From: Sphingobium cyanobacteriorum
GTDB taxonomy: Bacteria; Pseudomonadota; Alphaproteobacteria; Sphingomonadales; Sphingomonadaceae
DNA: 64,000 nt
Assembly (NCBI RefSeq): GCF_030580935.1
Contig: NZ_JAUQOM010000009.1
Location: 59,519-123,518 of the forward strand
Reading direction: 5' to 3'
Shown: in pieces, positions 37,211 to 48,552 of the stretch
Layout: each line of letters starts with the position of its first letter
How positions within the stretch are numbered: the first letter of the stretch is position 1
Made by a program: the position numbers and the translations under genes
Notes under the pieces: generated by a model
Told to the model about the DNA's origin: nothing
Database searches by the model: none
The model's input: the letters and a program-made list of their open reading frames with translations, nothing else

Positions 37211-38044
37211 TCAGGCTGTCGGCATATTCCCGCTGGCCATCATTTCGGCAAGCTCGACGGACGTGGACAGGTGAACGGAACTGCCGCCGTCAACCTGAAT
37301 GATCTGTCCGGTCACGAAACTTGCGCGGTCGGAGGCGAGGAACGCGACCACTTCGCCGATTTCCGACGGTTTTCCGAACTCGCCCAGCACGGTGTGCCTG
37401 CGGAAGATGTCCCGCAACTCCGGGGACAGGCCGCGCTTGAGCGATGAGGTCATGATGGGGCCGGGCGCAACCGCATTACAGCGAATTTTATAGGGGCCAT
37501 ATTGAGTCGCAATATAGCGTGTCAGCACTTCTATCGCACCCTTTGAACTTGCATAGGCCGTGGTGAAGAAATTGCCGCCGGTGGCCGTACCGGAACTGAT
37601 GTTGATGATTGAACCGCCACCGACCTTGATCATTTCCGGTATGCCATGCTTGCACATCAGCATGATGCCACGGGCGTTGATGGCGAAAGTCTTGTCCCAT
37701 AAATCGATATCCATGTCGGCGACCAGAAGATCGGCGCCCACGGCTGTCCGGGCGGCATTGTTGTCGATCACATCAAGCCGGCCGAACTTCTCGACGGTGA
37801 AGGCAATCAACGCCTTGACAGCGTCTTCGCTCGAAACATCGGTGACACAGGAGGCGACGTTATAGCCCTTGTCAGCAAGGGCGCGCGTTGTTGCGACAAG
37901 CTCGTCCTCCGCAACGTCGGCCAGCACCACGCTCGCCCCTTCCCGCGCCATAATCTCGGCCGTTTCCGAACCGATGTTGCCGGGGTTGGCCGCCCCGGTC
38001 ACGATCGCCACCTTGCCGTTCAGTTCTCCACCCTGGGCGCTCAT
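37211..38044 (-). CDS. Short-chain dehydrogenase/reductase
   Basis: This 277-residue Rossmann-fold enzyme has TGAANPGNIG (cofactor loop), DNNAA (NAG-like) and the catalytic Ser...YASSK signature. It should oxidise or reduce a hydroxyl or keto group with NAD(P). The Asp in VVLADVA after beta-2 favours NAD over NADP. It lies downstream of two P450s and a ferredoxin on the same strand, so it probably oxidises an alcohol made by P450 hydroxylation. Substrate unknown. Confidence 0.85.
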   Translation of the reverse strand: MSAQGGELNGKVAIVTGAANPGNIGSETAEIMAREGASVVLADVAEDELVATTRALADKGYNVASCVTDVSSEDAVKALIAFTVEKFGRLDVIDNNAARTAVGADLLVADMDIDLWDKTFAINARGIMLMCKHGIPEMIKVGGGSIINISSGTATGGNFFTTAYASSKGAIEVLTRYIATQYGPYKIRCNAVAPGPIMTSSLKRGLSPELRDIFRRHTVLGEFGKPSEIGEVVAFLASDRASFVTGQIIQVDGGSSVHLSTSVELAEMMASGNMPTA

Positions 38045-38202
38045 ACGCTATCTCCTTTTGTGCCACTCCGGCATTCTATACGTGAAATCGACACATGGCC
38101 GCACCACGGCCATGATGTGGGAAACGACGAGCTATCGCGTTTGAATGCGCGGCGTCCTGTCCGGGGGGAGCGATCCTTGCATGCAGCCCCCCGATGAACC
38201 CG

Positions 38203-39489
38203 TCAGTCCCAGAGCACATGGAGTGCGTCCGGCCCCCGCAAATTCATGCCGCGGACGATCGGACGGGGATAGGCAGGATCAAACCTCAGATTGGGCAAAT
38301 CGAGCATGGCATCAAGCGCCACTTCCAATTCGGCGAGGGCCAGATTCATGCCAAGGCACATGTGCGGCCCAAAGCCGAACGTCAGCAACGGCCGCATTGG
38401 CCGCTTCAGCCAAAGACGGTCAGGATCCTCATAGACGTCCGGGTCGCGATTGGCCGACGCGACTGAACATAGGATGCCTGTTCCCTTCGGAATGGAAACG
38501 CCGCCAATCTCCAGGTCACGCGCGGCGATCCGGGCGATCGAGGCGGTCGATGGGTCACGCCGCAAGGTTTCCATGACGGCCTTGGGAATCAGCGAGCGGT
38601 CCTGGCGCACTTCGTCGAGCACATCGGGATACTCAAGCAGTTGCACCATCATGTTGGCGAAGCTGCGCGTGGTCGTCTCCCCGGCTGCCAACAACAGCAT
38701 GCGGACGATGTTGGCGATCTGTTCATCGGTGAAGCGGCTACCGTCATGTTCCACCTGCATAAGGTGACCGATGATATCTTCGCGTATCTCACCACGCGCA
38801 CGATAGTCTTGCACGACCGGAAGAATCGCGTCGTACATGGACTGACCAGCTACCATCGATCGCGGCACGGTAATCGCCGCAACTTCTGGATCGACTTGCG
38901 GTGCCCCGACGACCTGGATCGCCCAGCTCGCCAGATTGGACAGCATATCGTCGTCGTGCGGAAAACCGAAATAGGCGTATGCCGAGCGAATGGGGAAAGG
39001 CAGGGCGAATTCGCGCACCAGATCCGCCTTGCCGTTCGGGCGCAGCTTGGCCATGAAATCATCCATCACCACAGGACGGATCATCGTGTCCATCTGCTTG
39101 CGGATTTCGCTCCGCGTGAATGGCTTCAAGAGCGTGCTGCGGAGCTTGGTGTGCTCCTCCCCGTCCATTGCCACGATCAGCAGATTGTCCACCGCATCGC
39201 CGAAACCGTCACCGAACAGATGGTTTTCCCAGTCCTTCGGGTTTTTCAGGACAGCGTGAACGTCATTGTAGCGAAAGAGCGTGACGACAGGCCGCCCGCA
39301 CATCGTATAGTCGGCCTGGCTGACTGTCTTATACTGCTGTTGCAAGTCCCCGTGCATGACCGGACATTTGCCGCGCATTTCAGCGAGCATCGGGTGAATA
39401 TCGACAGGCGATGTCCCGGTGTTGCTCCTGGTGACCATTTCATAGTCGGCGACCATCTGATCCAGGTGATCAATCTTGGTGCTATTCAT
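38203..39489 (-). CDS. Cytochrome P450
   Basis: This 428-residue soluble P450 has I-helix AAGETTTRS, K-helix ExxR (ETLRR), and the heme motif FGFGPHMCLG with Cys378 as thiolate ligand. It should be a bacterial class I monooxygenase fed by ferredoxin, hydroxylating an unknown hydrophobic substrate. The ATG at 39489 (GGAGCAGGAC upstream) is chosen over an in-frame start 72 bases earlier. It lies 75 bases after the ferredoxin gene. Its CYP family cannot be named by eye. Confidence 0.9.
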   Translation of the reverse strand: MNSTKIDHLDQMVADYEMVTRSNTGTSPVDIHPMLAEMRGKCPVMHGDLQQQYKTVSQADYTMCGRPVVTLFRYNDVHAVLKNPKDWENHLFGDGFGDAVDNLLIVAMDGEEHTKLRSTLLKPFTRSEIRKQMDTMIRPVVMDDFMAKLRPNGKADLVREFALPFPIRSAYAYFGFPHDDDMLSNLASWAIQVVGAPQVDPEVAAITVPRSMVAGQSMYDAILPVVQDYRARGEIREDIIGHLMQVEHDGSRFTDEQIANIVRMLLLAAGETTTRSFANMMVQLLEYPDVLDEVRQDRSLIPKAVMETLRRDPSTASIARIAARDLEIGGVSIPKGTGILCSVASANRDPDVYEDPDRLWLKRPMRPLLTFGFGPHMCLGMNLALAELEVALDAMLDLPNLRFDPAYPRPIVRGMNLRGPDALHVLWD

Positions 39490-39564
39490 GTCCTGCTCCA
39501 CATTCTTCGCGTTATTTTGTACACCAACGTCTTCGCCGATAAGGATCGCAATCGGGCACAATTT

Positions 39565-39885
39565 TTATGTTTGCGAGGCGGGCAACCGTATGCGGACACC
39601 ATCAAAACTGGCTGTCGCCCTTAGCTGGCAGCCCAGCCTGCTGTCGGCTGTCACATCAATCGCCCCTTCGAGCATTTCGGCTTCATCATCGCCAGGCTCG
39701 TCGATCTTGGCGCGCACGCCTTCGTCCAGATAACAATGGCATGTCGCACAGGCCAGTTCGCCGCCACATTCGCCCGTCATCCCAGGCACGCCATTGTCGA
39801 GCGCGGCCCTCAGCAACGTTGTCCCTTCCGCCACCTCGACCGGATATTCATTATTGTCGTGGCTGACAAAAACCATTCTCACCAT
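39565..39885 (-). CDS. [2Fe-2S] ferredoxin (putidaredoxin/adrenodoxin type)
   Basis: This 106-residue protein has the adrenodoxin-type cluster ligands C40, C46, C49 and C86 in GECGGELACATC and LGCQL. It should transfer electrons to the neighbouring P450s. The gene sits between two P450 genes, 13 bases after the first, and is clearly cotranscribed. No ferredoxin reductase is in the cluster, so one encoded elsewhere must supply electrons. Confidence 0.92.
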   Translation of the reverse strand: MVRMVFVSHDNNEYPVEVAEGTTLLRAALDNGVPGMTGECGGELACATCHCYLDEGVRAKIDEPGDDEAEMLEGAIDVTADSRLGCQLRATASFDGVRIRLPASQT

Positions 39886-39898
39886 TATTCAGTCCTTC

Positions 39899-41119
39899 TC
39901 ACGCCTGCCAATGGAGCGGCAGCGACTTCAGCCCAAGCACAGTACCCGTTTCCCACTTCTCGCCGCCGCGGCTTTCATCGATGGCAAAGTCAGGGATGCG
40001 CTTGAGCCACTCCTCGACAAAGATACGCAGTTCGGCGCGGGCCAGAATGGCGCCTGGGCAGCGATGCGTGCCTTTGCCGAACGCCATGTGATCGGTCGGC
40101 TTGCGGTCGAGCTGTACCTCCAGAGCATTGTCCCAGCGCGATTCATCGATCCCATGGATCGGCGTCGGCAGCATGATGCGATCGCCCTGCTTCAACTGGA
40201 CGCCGCCAAACTCGACGTCGCGCGTGACGAAGCGCGAAACGGTCGAGATCGCGTAACGACGCAGGACTTCCTCGATCATGTCGGGGATCTTCTCCGGGTG
40301 GGCGACAAGCAATTTCCGATGGTCCGGGTTCCGGGCAAGATGCCGCGCCGTCATGGCCATCATGCCGCCGACCGTATCGAGCCCTCCGAACAGGGCGGTC
40401 GTCATATAGCCGACCTGCTCCCCGATGGTGAGCTTTCGCCCGTCGATATCCATGGTGATGATGGCGCTCATCAGGTCATCGCCTGGGCTTTCGAGCCGCT
40501 CCACGACCTTCTGGTGCAAATAGGCGTTCATCGACCGCATGGCATCAAGCCGGGCCGCCTCGTCATGCGCCTTCAGTCCGGTATTGGCCAAGGCGATCAG
40601 AGTCTCGCGGTCCTCTGCCGGAAGGTTCACCATCCGCAGAAAGAGATCCATCGGCATCTTGAGCGAAAAGTCATGGACGAACTCGCAATGCCCTTGCACG
40701 ACAATCTCGTCGACAAGCTGTGCCACAAGCTCCTTGGCGCTGGCTGCCAGCGCGATGACACCCTTTGGAGAAAGCGCCAGATTGAGGGGGCGTCGAAGCT
40801 GCTTGTGATAGGGGTCGTCCGCCTCGATCGGCAGCAAGTGCGGAACATCGTCCGGGGTCGGAGGCACGCCGATCTTGTGCGCGGAGCTGAACAGTTCCCA
40901 GTCCGGGAACGCATCCTCCAGCAAGCGGGCATCATTGATGACCCAATATCCACCGAAATGAGGCGTAAAAAACAGCGGAATGTCGTTATTGACGACTCGT
41001 GCCCAGTTCAGGTGGGCATCTTCATCTTCGGGTGAGAAGGTGAAATGATTGAAATCACGAACAAGGTCATCCGGGACATGCTCAGGGACATTGTTCTTCG
41101 AAACGACTTGGATTTCCAC
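39899..41119 (-). CDS. P450cam-like (CYP101-type) cytochrome P450
   Basis: This 406-residue P450 resembles P450cam: N-terminal VPEHVPDDLV, I-helix GGLDTV with the Asp-Thr pair, GVQLKQGDRIMLP, heme motif FGKGTHRCPG (Cys354) and a C-terminal EWLKRIPDF. This supports a CYP101-like camphor-type monooxygenase acting on a cyclic terpenoid or similar compound; the real substrate is unknown. I use GTG 41119, which has GAGGAGGG upstream; longer readings have no site. It is the first gene of the cluster with ferredoxin, second P450 and SDR. Confidence 0.88.
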   Translation of the reverse strand: MEIQVVSKNNVPEHVPDDLVRDFNHFTFSPEDEDAHLNWARVVNNDIPLFFTPHFGGYWVINDARLLEDAFPDWELFSSAHKIGVPPTPDDVPHLLPIEADDPYHKQLRRPLNLALSPKGVIALAASAKELVAQLVDEIVVQGHCEFVHDFSLKMPMDLFLRMVNLPAEDRETLIALANTGLKAHDEAARLDAMRSMNAYLHQKVVERLESPGDDLMSAIITMDIDGRKLTIGEQVGYMTTALFGGLDTVGGMMAMTARHLARNPDHRKLLVAHPEKIPDMIEEVLRRYAISTVSRFVTRDVEFGGVQLKQGDRIMLPTPIHGIDESRWDNALEVQLDRKPTDHMAFGKGTHRCPGAILARAELRIFVEEWLKRIPDFAIDESRGGEKWETGTVLGLKSLPLHWQA

Positions 41120-41236
41120 ATTTCCCTCCTCGGAAGAACGCAGTTTTGCAGCGCTCCATTCTTGAATCACACACATTCGAAAGCCCGCGGGAGGCCAGCG
41201 CCGACCACGAATCAGAATGCGATGACCGAAGAAAAA

Positions 41237-41254
41237 CTAGACATATTTCTCTAG
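41237..41254. promoter_or_regulatory. Possible TetR operator
   Basis: CTAGA-CATATTTC-TCTAG is a short inverted repeat in an AT-rich stretch between the divergent P450 operon and the TetR gene. Its position suits a TetR binding site controlling both directions, but the arms are only 5 bp. Confidence 0.3.
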
Positions 41255-41368
41255 AATGCAATAGCGTTCGAACCAGAGCGCGCGTCGGAGAATTGACGAG
41301 CAAGCCCAAGTCACCCCATGAGCGGGTCAGTTTGCGCGTGTCGGGAGTTGCGCGTACCGGGAGTGTGT

Positions 41369-41974
41369 ATGATCATGTCGAAATTGCCGAAGCAAGATCG
41401 CGGGCATGAACGTCGGAACGACATTCTGGATGCGGCTGGCCGTATTCTGATCGAGCTTGGAGAGCAGGGCGTATCCATGCACGCGGTCGCCGCAAGCGCA
41501 GGCGCGTCCACCGGATCAATGTATCATTTTTTCCGCAATCGCGGCCAGTTGCTCGACGCTCTTTTCGAGCGCCATCTTGAGAGGATGAAGGCGTTTCTAC
41601 CGCCCCATTCGCTTGATGCACCAGAGCCTTGGCGCGCCATGTCGGTTGATCAACTGATAGACGGCCTGTTCGGTCAGGCATTGGCCTATTTTGCGCGACA
41701 TCCCGATGCGATCATCCTGGTCGCGACCAGAGACCTTAGCTTTCCCGCCTTCAAGGAGGTCGTCGCAACCGTACTGAAGCATCGCATGGACGCCAGGAAG
41801 GCAGAAGAAGTGGCAAAAATGCTCGTCGCTGTTTCGACGGGAACCTTGCAATATCTCCAGAAACAACCCACGCTTTCGCCCGATATTTTAATCAATCACA
41901 TTCCGCGCGTACTGGCTTCCTACCTTTCCTCATGTGAGGCACAGCATTGCCTGCCCGATCAGCAGGAGCGCTGA
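41369..41974 (+). CDS. TetR family transcriptional regulator
   Basis: This protein of about 201 residues has an N-terminal TetR helix-turn-helix (about 10-60: RRNDILDAAGRILIELGEQGVSMHAVAASAG, ending SMYHFF) and a ligand-binding C-terminal half. It is divergent from the P450 cluster and is probably its repressor, relieved by the P450 substrate or a related compound. Start at 41369 (GGGAG upstream) is preferred to an in-frame start 51 bases earlier. Confidence 0.85.
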   Translation: MIMSKLPKQDRGHERRNDILDAAGRILIELGEQGVSMHAVAASAGASTGSMYHFFRNRGQLLDALFERHLERMKAFLPPHSLDAPEPWRAMSVDQLIDGLFGQALAYFARHPDAIILVATRDLSFPAFKEVVATVLKHRMDARKAEEVAKMLVAVSTGTLQYLQKQPTLSPDILINHIPRVLASYLSSCEAQHCLPDQQER

Positions 41975-42529
41975 TTTTCAGGCCACGCGGGACGGGCGCT
42001 CCTGCCGCTAGACTATATCATATTCAGATCACCGGACTTCGCCGCTTTCGCCTGTCGCATGCGCATGAGCGGCCAGCGTGTATACCGTCAGCCAGGGATG
42101 AGCGGCACTATTCGGCCTGCCCTTCCCCGGACACGCAATGCCACGCTGCAAATGGCTGGGATCAGAATGATCCGGCCAGCAAACGGATAGCAAGCCCCAT
42201 GCATTCTCGACGCCCGGATCTGCATTTGCCCAATCCGACCCCGGCATAGATCCGCGCCACCGCCGCTGTGACCGCGTATCTGCGCTGCGTTGCATGGGAC
42301 TGCCTATCCCCGTCGCTCGCAAGGACGGAGTGGAGCAATCTGGCGTCATCCCGCTCTGACCTGTTTTCATCTGGGCGAACGGGATGCGCCGGGCCGTCCC
42401 ACCCGTGAGGGCGCTCGATATGTTCGGCGGGCGTCCGGCACTGCGATCGGGGGGAGAGCGTCGCGACGGACAGCGTCGGCCTTTGTGGGACGGATCAGCC
42501 CCCTGTCGCGGCGGAAGGCGCGCCAGCGC
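41975..42529. other. Intergenic region with no convincing gene
   Basis: In these 555 bases several frames are open, but none has a clear family match or ribosome site. One minus-strand frame (42029-42370) ends in a stretch with slight resemblance to the C-terminus of GMC oxidoreductases; I do not regard it as proof. It may be decayed accessory DNA. Confidence 0.5.
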
Positions 42530-43852
42530 TCAGGATGCTGGAGCGACCGGACCATCCGGCATTGGAGCGGCCGGCATTGGAGCGGCCGGCATCGGAACAT
42601 CCGGCATTGGAACAGCCGGCGGCGCGGCAATCTGCGTTACAACATCCGCACCGGGCATGTCCCAACGAGTCATCACGGTGCCGGAGCAGGCATAGGTTGC
42701 CGCATTGAGGATCTTGGCAGGCTTCAGCGCCTTGGCAAGATCGGCCTGCTGCCCGGCCAGTGCCTGTCGCGCATCCTCTGGATGGAACGCATAGGCGGTC
42801 CCGGAAAATTTCGTTCCGTCGGCAGTTCTGGCTCCAGCGACCGGAATGAAATCGCCGATATAGGCCACATCACCTTCAGCGACATGGAATGTCGGTGCGC
42901 CAAAACAATTGGAGCCTCCCATCGGGAGCATCAATCCCGTGTCGGAAATGACGTAATCGCCAGCGGTCAACCTGACAACCTGCACTTCATAGGGCGCTTT
43001 GCCCTTCGAACTGTCCGCCACTGTTAGATAGGTGGTCTTGTCGCCCTTTTTCTTCCAGTCCTTGGGCTGGTAGACGAGATCGCGACCAGCGGGATCATAG
43101 CGCGCAAATTGCACAAAGGCATGTCCGCTAAACGGTTTGATGCTGCGGCGATAGGCAATGACGACCGCGCCCTCCCCCGGCGCCAAGACGAATGGCACGG
43201 TCGGATCGACCTTCTTGCCGAGGAAAAGCGTAGATGGCCCAGCCAATGGCCCATCGAGCGCGAAAGACGGATCGTTGGGTGGCGTGAAGCTGGTTCGCGT
43301 CGTGACTTCGCCCTGCACTTCGGTCGCGCCGACGATGCCATTGAAATAGGAGTTGCGATCAGCTTCGCCGAGGGCGGCGACACGAGCGGCTTCCTGCGCC
43401 GGCAATTCCACCTGACGCCAGCCCCGGATCAGCAGGCAGTTGCGCCGGTTGGCGCGCCGCTGTTCGCCTTCGATGATGGCGCCGGCAATCAGGCCGCCCA
43501 GACCGGCACCCACCCCCGCCGCCAAGGGCGAGATGACTGCCGGATTATAATAATAGGGCACGGTGCCGGATGGCGTGCGCGAACCGCGTGCGATGAGACG
43601 ACAATCCTGCCATGCCGCATCATAGTCGGCCCGCGTCGCGCCCGGCTTGTTGTAGAAGCGGCTGCCGTTAAGGTCGCGCGCAGAATCGCGCGCGATCTCC
43701 TCCGGGCTATCCTTGGGATCTGCCGGCGGGGTCTGCGACACGGGCGTCGCGGCCTCGCCGCCGACCGGAACCATCATCATTCCCTGAGCAAGGAGCGATT
43801 CACACGGCAAGGCGACCGCCAGAAGAATGGCGGCAATGGAATGACAACGCAC
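42530..43852 (-). CDS. Exported glycine-zipper-type protein with Pro-Met repeats
   Basis: This 440-residue protein begins at GTG 43852 (GGGGGAG upstream) with a signal peptide (IAAILLAVALPCESLLAQ). It has a Gly-rich zipper segment (about 100-125: PLAAGVGAGLGGLIAGAIIEG), a large unassigned domain, and a C-terminal five-residue repeat of the form PMPAA. The Gly-rich segment suggests membrane association. Function is unknown. It lies 78 bases after thiC on the same strand. Confidence 0.7.
   Translation of the reverse strand: MRCHSIAAILLAVALPCESLLAQGMMMVPVGGEAATPVSQTPPADPKDSPEEIARDSARDLNGSRFYNKPGATRADYDAAWQDCRLIARGSRTPSGTVPYYYNPAVISPLAAGVGAGLGGLIAGAIIEGEQRRANRRNCLLIRGWRQVELPAQEAARVAALGEADRNSYFNGIVGATEVQGEVTTRTSFTPPNDPSFALDGPLAGPSTLFLGKKVDPTVPFVLAPGEGAVVIAYRRSIKPFSGHAFVQFARYDPAGRDLVYQPKDWKKKGDKTTYLTVADSSKGKAPYEVQVVRLTAGDYVISDTGLMLPMGGSNCFGAPTFHVAEGDVAYIGDFIPVAGARTADGTKFSGTAYAFHPEDARQALAGQQADLAKALKPAKILNAATYACSGTVMTRWDMPGADVVTQIAAPPAVPMPDVPMPAAPMPAAPMPDGPVAPAS
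42556..42615 (-). repeat. 15-bp tandem repeat encoding PMPxx
   Basis: Four consecutive 15-base units of the type CCGGCATTGGAGCGG (two identical, two with changes) lie at the 3' end of the exported protein gene. They encode a five-residue Pro-Met-Pro repeat and could vary in number between strains. Confidence 0.75.
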
Positions 43853-43930
43853 GAAAAACTCTCCCCCGAATCCAACCCCGTGCATCTGCATAATGGGCCA
43901 GACGCGCAGGGCAAGCCGGGATCGAAACGA

Positions 43931-46114
<2,184 letters not shown>

Positions 46115-46313
46115 CGGGATGCGATAGCGCAAGCAGGGGAAGAGGGAAAGCCCCTTGCGACCGCCGCCTGATGACAGCCGATCCATCCATCCCGCGCGCG
46201 CCTGTCGGCCGGCTGAACGGCAGGTTTTGTTCCGTTCATGCAACATCCCCCGACACCGCGGGTTATAGCGTCATGACAGTCCGAACGTCAGAACAAGAAG
46301 AAGGAAGCCGATC

Positions 46314-46904
46314 ATGAAGATGATGTTCAAACAGGCGATGACCGCCATGTCCCTGGGGGCCATGGCCCTGACCGGCATCGCCGCCACGCCCGCACTGGCG
46401 CAGCCTGGCCATGGCAATCGCGAATATCGCCGCGATGTGCATGAAGCCCGCCGCGACTATCAGCGTGAAGTGCGCGAAGCCCGCAAGGAATATCAGCGCG
46501 ATGTGCGCGAAGCCCGGCAGGACCGTCGCCAGGATGCGCGCCGGGACTGGCGCGATGACCGGCGCGACTATCGCCGCCCGACGCCGCGCACCGTCTATGC
46601 CTATGACTATAACCGGCCCGACCCCCGTTATGGCCGCTATTATCAGCCCAACCGCTATTATCGCACCGGCTATGCGCCGATCCGCGTCGATCGCCGCACC
46701 CGCATCTATCGCGGCTATGACGACCGCTATTATTGCCGCCGTTCGGACGGCACCACCGGCCTGATCGTCGGCGCGGCGCTGGGCGGCCTGCTGGGCAGCC
46801 AGATCGATCGCGGCCAGTCGAATGTCGCGGGCATCCTGATCGGTGGTGGCGCGGGCGCGCTGCTGGGCCGTGAAATCGATCGTGGCGGGGTAAGCTGCCG
46901 CTAA
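46314..46904 (+). CDS. Exported RcnB-like/glycine-zipper protein with 11-residue repeats
   Basis: This 196-residue protein has a signal peptide (about 1-30), three near-perfect 11-residue charged repeats of the type RDVREARKEYQ (about 40-72), an Arg/Tyr-rich middle, and a C-terminal glycine-zipper segment (TTGLIVGAALGGLLGSQIDRG, then a second Gly-rich zipper). The repeats are predicted to form a charged helix. Similar proteins are common in sphingomonad envelopes; function is unknown. Confidence 0.75.
   Translation: MKMMFKQAMTAMSLGAMALTGIAATPALAQPGHGNREYRRDVHEARRDYQREVREARKEYQRDVREARQDRRQDARRDWRDDRRDYRRPTPRTVYAYDYNRPDPRYGRYYQPNRYYRTGYAPIRVDRRTRIYRGYDDRYYCRRSDGTTGLIVGAALGGLLGSQIDRGQSNVAGILIGGGAGALLGREIDRGGVSCR
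46431..46529 (+). repeat. 33-bp in-frame tandem repeat
   Basis: Three 33-base units at 46431, 46464 and 46497 encode RDVHEARRDYQ, REVREARKEYQ and RDVREARQDRR. They are an internal duplication that gives an amphipathic charged helix. Confidence 0.75.
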
Positions 46905-46907
46905 CCG

Positions 46908-47537
46908 CTAACACCAGGGATGGCGGCTGCCGTCCCAGTGCCGGGCCAGTCCTTCGGCGACCAGTCGGTCCCCGATCGACTGGCCTTCGCGCGTCACGAT
47001 GCGCAGGGTGCGGCCATAGCGATCGGTATCGCGATCGCCGCTCTCCAGCGAAAATGGGCCGTCATTCATCAGCGTCTGCAAGCGCTGCGTCGCCTGCGCC
47101 CCCAATGCCCCTTCCGCCGCGCAGCGCGGGCCATGGGTTTCGGGCGTATCGATGTCGGCGATCCGGTATGTCTCGCCCCGGAACCGGAATGTGTCGCCAT
47201 CCACCACGCAGTTGGCACCGCCGCCATCGTGGCAATAGCCAAAATCGGCGGACAGTTGATCGACAGGCCGATGATCGGCGGGCACGCTCTGCATCGGCGT
47301 GTCGATCCGTGGCAGCCCGATCCGCGCCATCCAGCCCGGCCCATACCAGCCCAGCAGCAATCCCAGGCACAGGCAATAGACCAGCGCGGGTCCGCTGATC
47401 CCGTTCCGCCGCCTTGGCCGCTGAAAGCGCGCGACATTGCCGGCCCGCCGCGCCTCCGCCCGCCAGGCATGCTCCACCTTGTCCCTGCGCGATCCGTGCG
47501 CGCGGCCATGCCCCTGTCTGCCCATATGTCTGCCCAT
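46908..47537 (-). CDS. Membrane-anchored thermonuclease (SNase) family protein
   Basis: This 209-residue protein has a basic N-terminus, one transmembrane segment (about 50-68: ALVYCLCLGLLLGWYG) and a C-terminal SNase-like domain (about 105-209). Catalytic features are VVDGDTFRF, IADIDTPET and RYGRTLRIV, the Asp and Arg pattern of staphylococcal nuclease. It should be a calcium-dependent nuclease on the periplasmic face. It is convergent with the RcnB-like gene, 3 bases apart. Confidence 0.8.
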   Translation of the reverse strand: MGRHMGRQGHGRAHGSRRDKVEHAWRAEARRAGNVARFQRPRRRNGISGPALVYCLCLGLLLGWYGPGWMARIGLPRIDTPMQSVPADHRPVDQLSADFGYCHDGGGANCVVDGDTFRFRGETYRIADIDTPETHGPRCAAEGALGAQATQRLQTLMNDGPFSLESGDRDTDRYGRTLRIVTREGQSIGDRLVAEGLARHWDGSRHPWC

Positions 47538-47688
47538 GCCGCCGCTCTAGCGGCGCACCGGCAAACAGTGCGTTAAAGCCGCACCAGCTTATCCCCGATC
47601 CGGCGCATCCGCGTTTTGACCGATATCAATGCCGCGCTTTTGCGTTCCGCCATGCTGGGCGGGACCATCCGAAATGGAGCCTGTAACC

Positions 47689-48105
47689 ATGAACGCCGCC
47701 GCGCCGCCCAGCCCCTATGCCCGCATCGGCGGCGAGCCGGTCGTGCGCGCGCTCGCCAACCGCTTCTATGACCTGATCGAACAGGACCCGTCCTATGCCG
47801 GCCTGCGCGCCATCCACGCCGCCGATCTCGGCCCGGTGCGCCATGGCCTCACCCGTTTCCTGAGCGGCTGGCTCGGCGGCCCGCGCGACTGGTTCGAACG
47901 CGGCCCCTGCATCATGTCGCTGCACCGCGCCTTCCCGATCACGCCCGCGCTGGCCGATCAATGGGCGACCGCCATGGCCTGCGCCATTGCCGGGGACGAC
48001 ATGCTCGACCCGCGGATCGGCGACGCCATGGCCGAAGCGCTGGGCCATATGGCGCGCGGCATGATCAATTTCGGGTTGCAGACCGGCGACAGCGCCGCCG
48101 CTTAA
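47689..48105 (+). CDS. Group II truncated hemoglobin
   Basis: This 138-residue globin has the truncated-hemoglobin core: YARIGGEPVVRALANRFYD, FLSGWLGGPRDWF and MSLHRAFPI with the proximal His. These match the YjbI-like group II. It should bind O2 or NO, probably for detoxification. It overlaps the convergent acidic protein gene by 4 bases. Confidence 0.88.
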   Translation: MNAAAPPSPYARIGGEPVVRALANRFYDLIEQDPSYAGLRAIHAADLGPVRHGLTRFLSGWLGGPRDWFERGPCIMSLHRAFPITPALADQWATAMACAIAGDDMLDPRIGDAMAEALGHMARGMINFGLQTGDSAAA

Positions 48106-48404
48106 TCCTCGTCCTCATCGTCGGACTGGCCGTAGGCGTCGGCTTCGTCATCCATCGACGGCTCGCCGGCATAGGCATCCATGTCGATCCGGCCGGATCG
48201 GTTCATCGCCTCCATCTTCTCGACCAGATCCTCGGTATCATCGGGGATGATCTGCGCCGGATTGGACCGCCCGCCCCGTTCGCTGTCCTCGCTCAGGTCG
48301 GTCGACCGCGCCCGCGCATCGTCCGCGACATCCTGCGCCTGCGTGCCGGCATCGGCCTGCTCGCTATTCTCTTCCATCTCATGGTCGGGTGCGGGGCGGT
48401 CCAT
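48102..48404 (-). CDS. Small acidic protein of unknown function
   Basis: This 100-residue protein is rich in Asp and Glu, ends in a run of acidic residues (QSDDEDED), and has no signal peptide or membrane segment, so it is probably disordered. ATG 48404 follows GGAGAAAGACT. I recognise no family. It is convergent with the hemoglobin gene. Confidence 0.6.
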   Translation of the reverse strand: MDRPAPDHEMEENSEQADAGTQAQDVADDARARSTDLSEDSERGGRSNPAQIIPDDTEDLVEKMEAMNRSGRIDMDAYAGEPSMDDEADAYGQSDDEDED

Positions 48405-48552
48405 AGTCTTTCTCCGATGACGGGCTGATCCCCCTCCAACGGCTCGCGCGTGCGCCTGTTCCGGGCGCTGTTCGGGCAAAAGCGCTGGACAGGCCGTGCG
48501 TCAGGGCGCAAAGGCGCGGATGATCCTTTCGCACTGCAACAGGAATCCCCTC

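Noticed and set aside
36957..37274. Overlapping short frames between LysR and SDR genes
   Set aside because: No motif, no consistent codon use and no ribosome site; they also overlap the end of the SDR gene.
42029..42370. Minus-strand frame with slight likeness to a GMC oxidoreductase C-terminus
   Set aside because: The resemblance is limited to a few residues (PWLTVYTLAAHA), there is no FAD-binding region and no ribosome site. A profile search would be needed to revive it.
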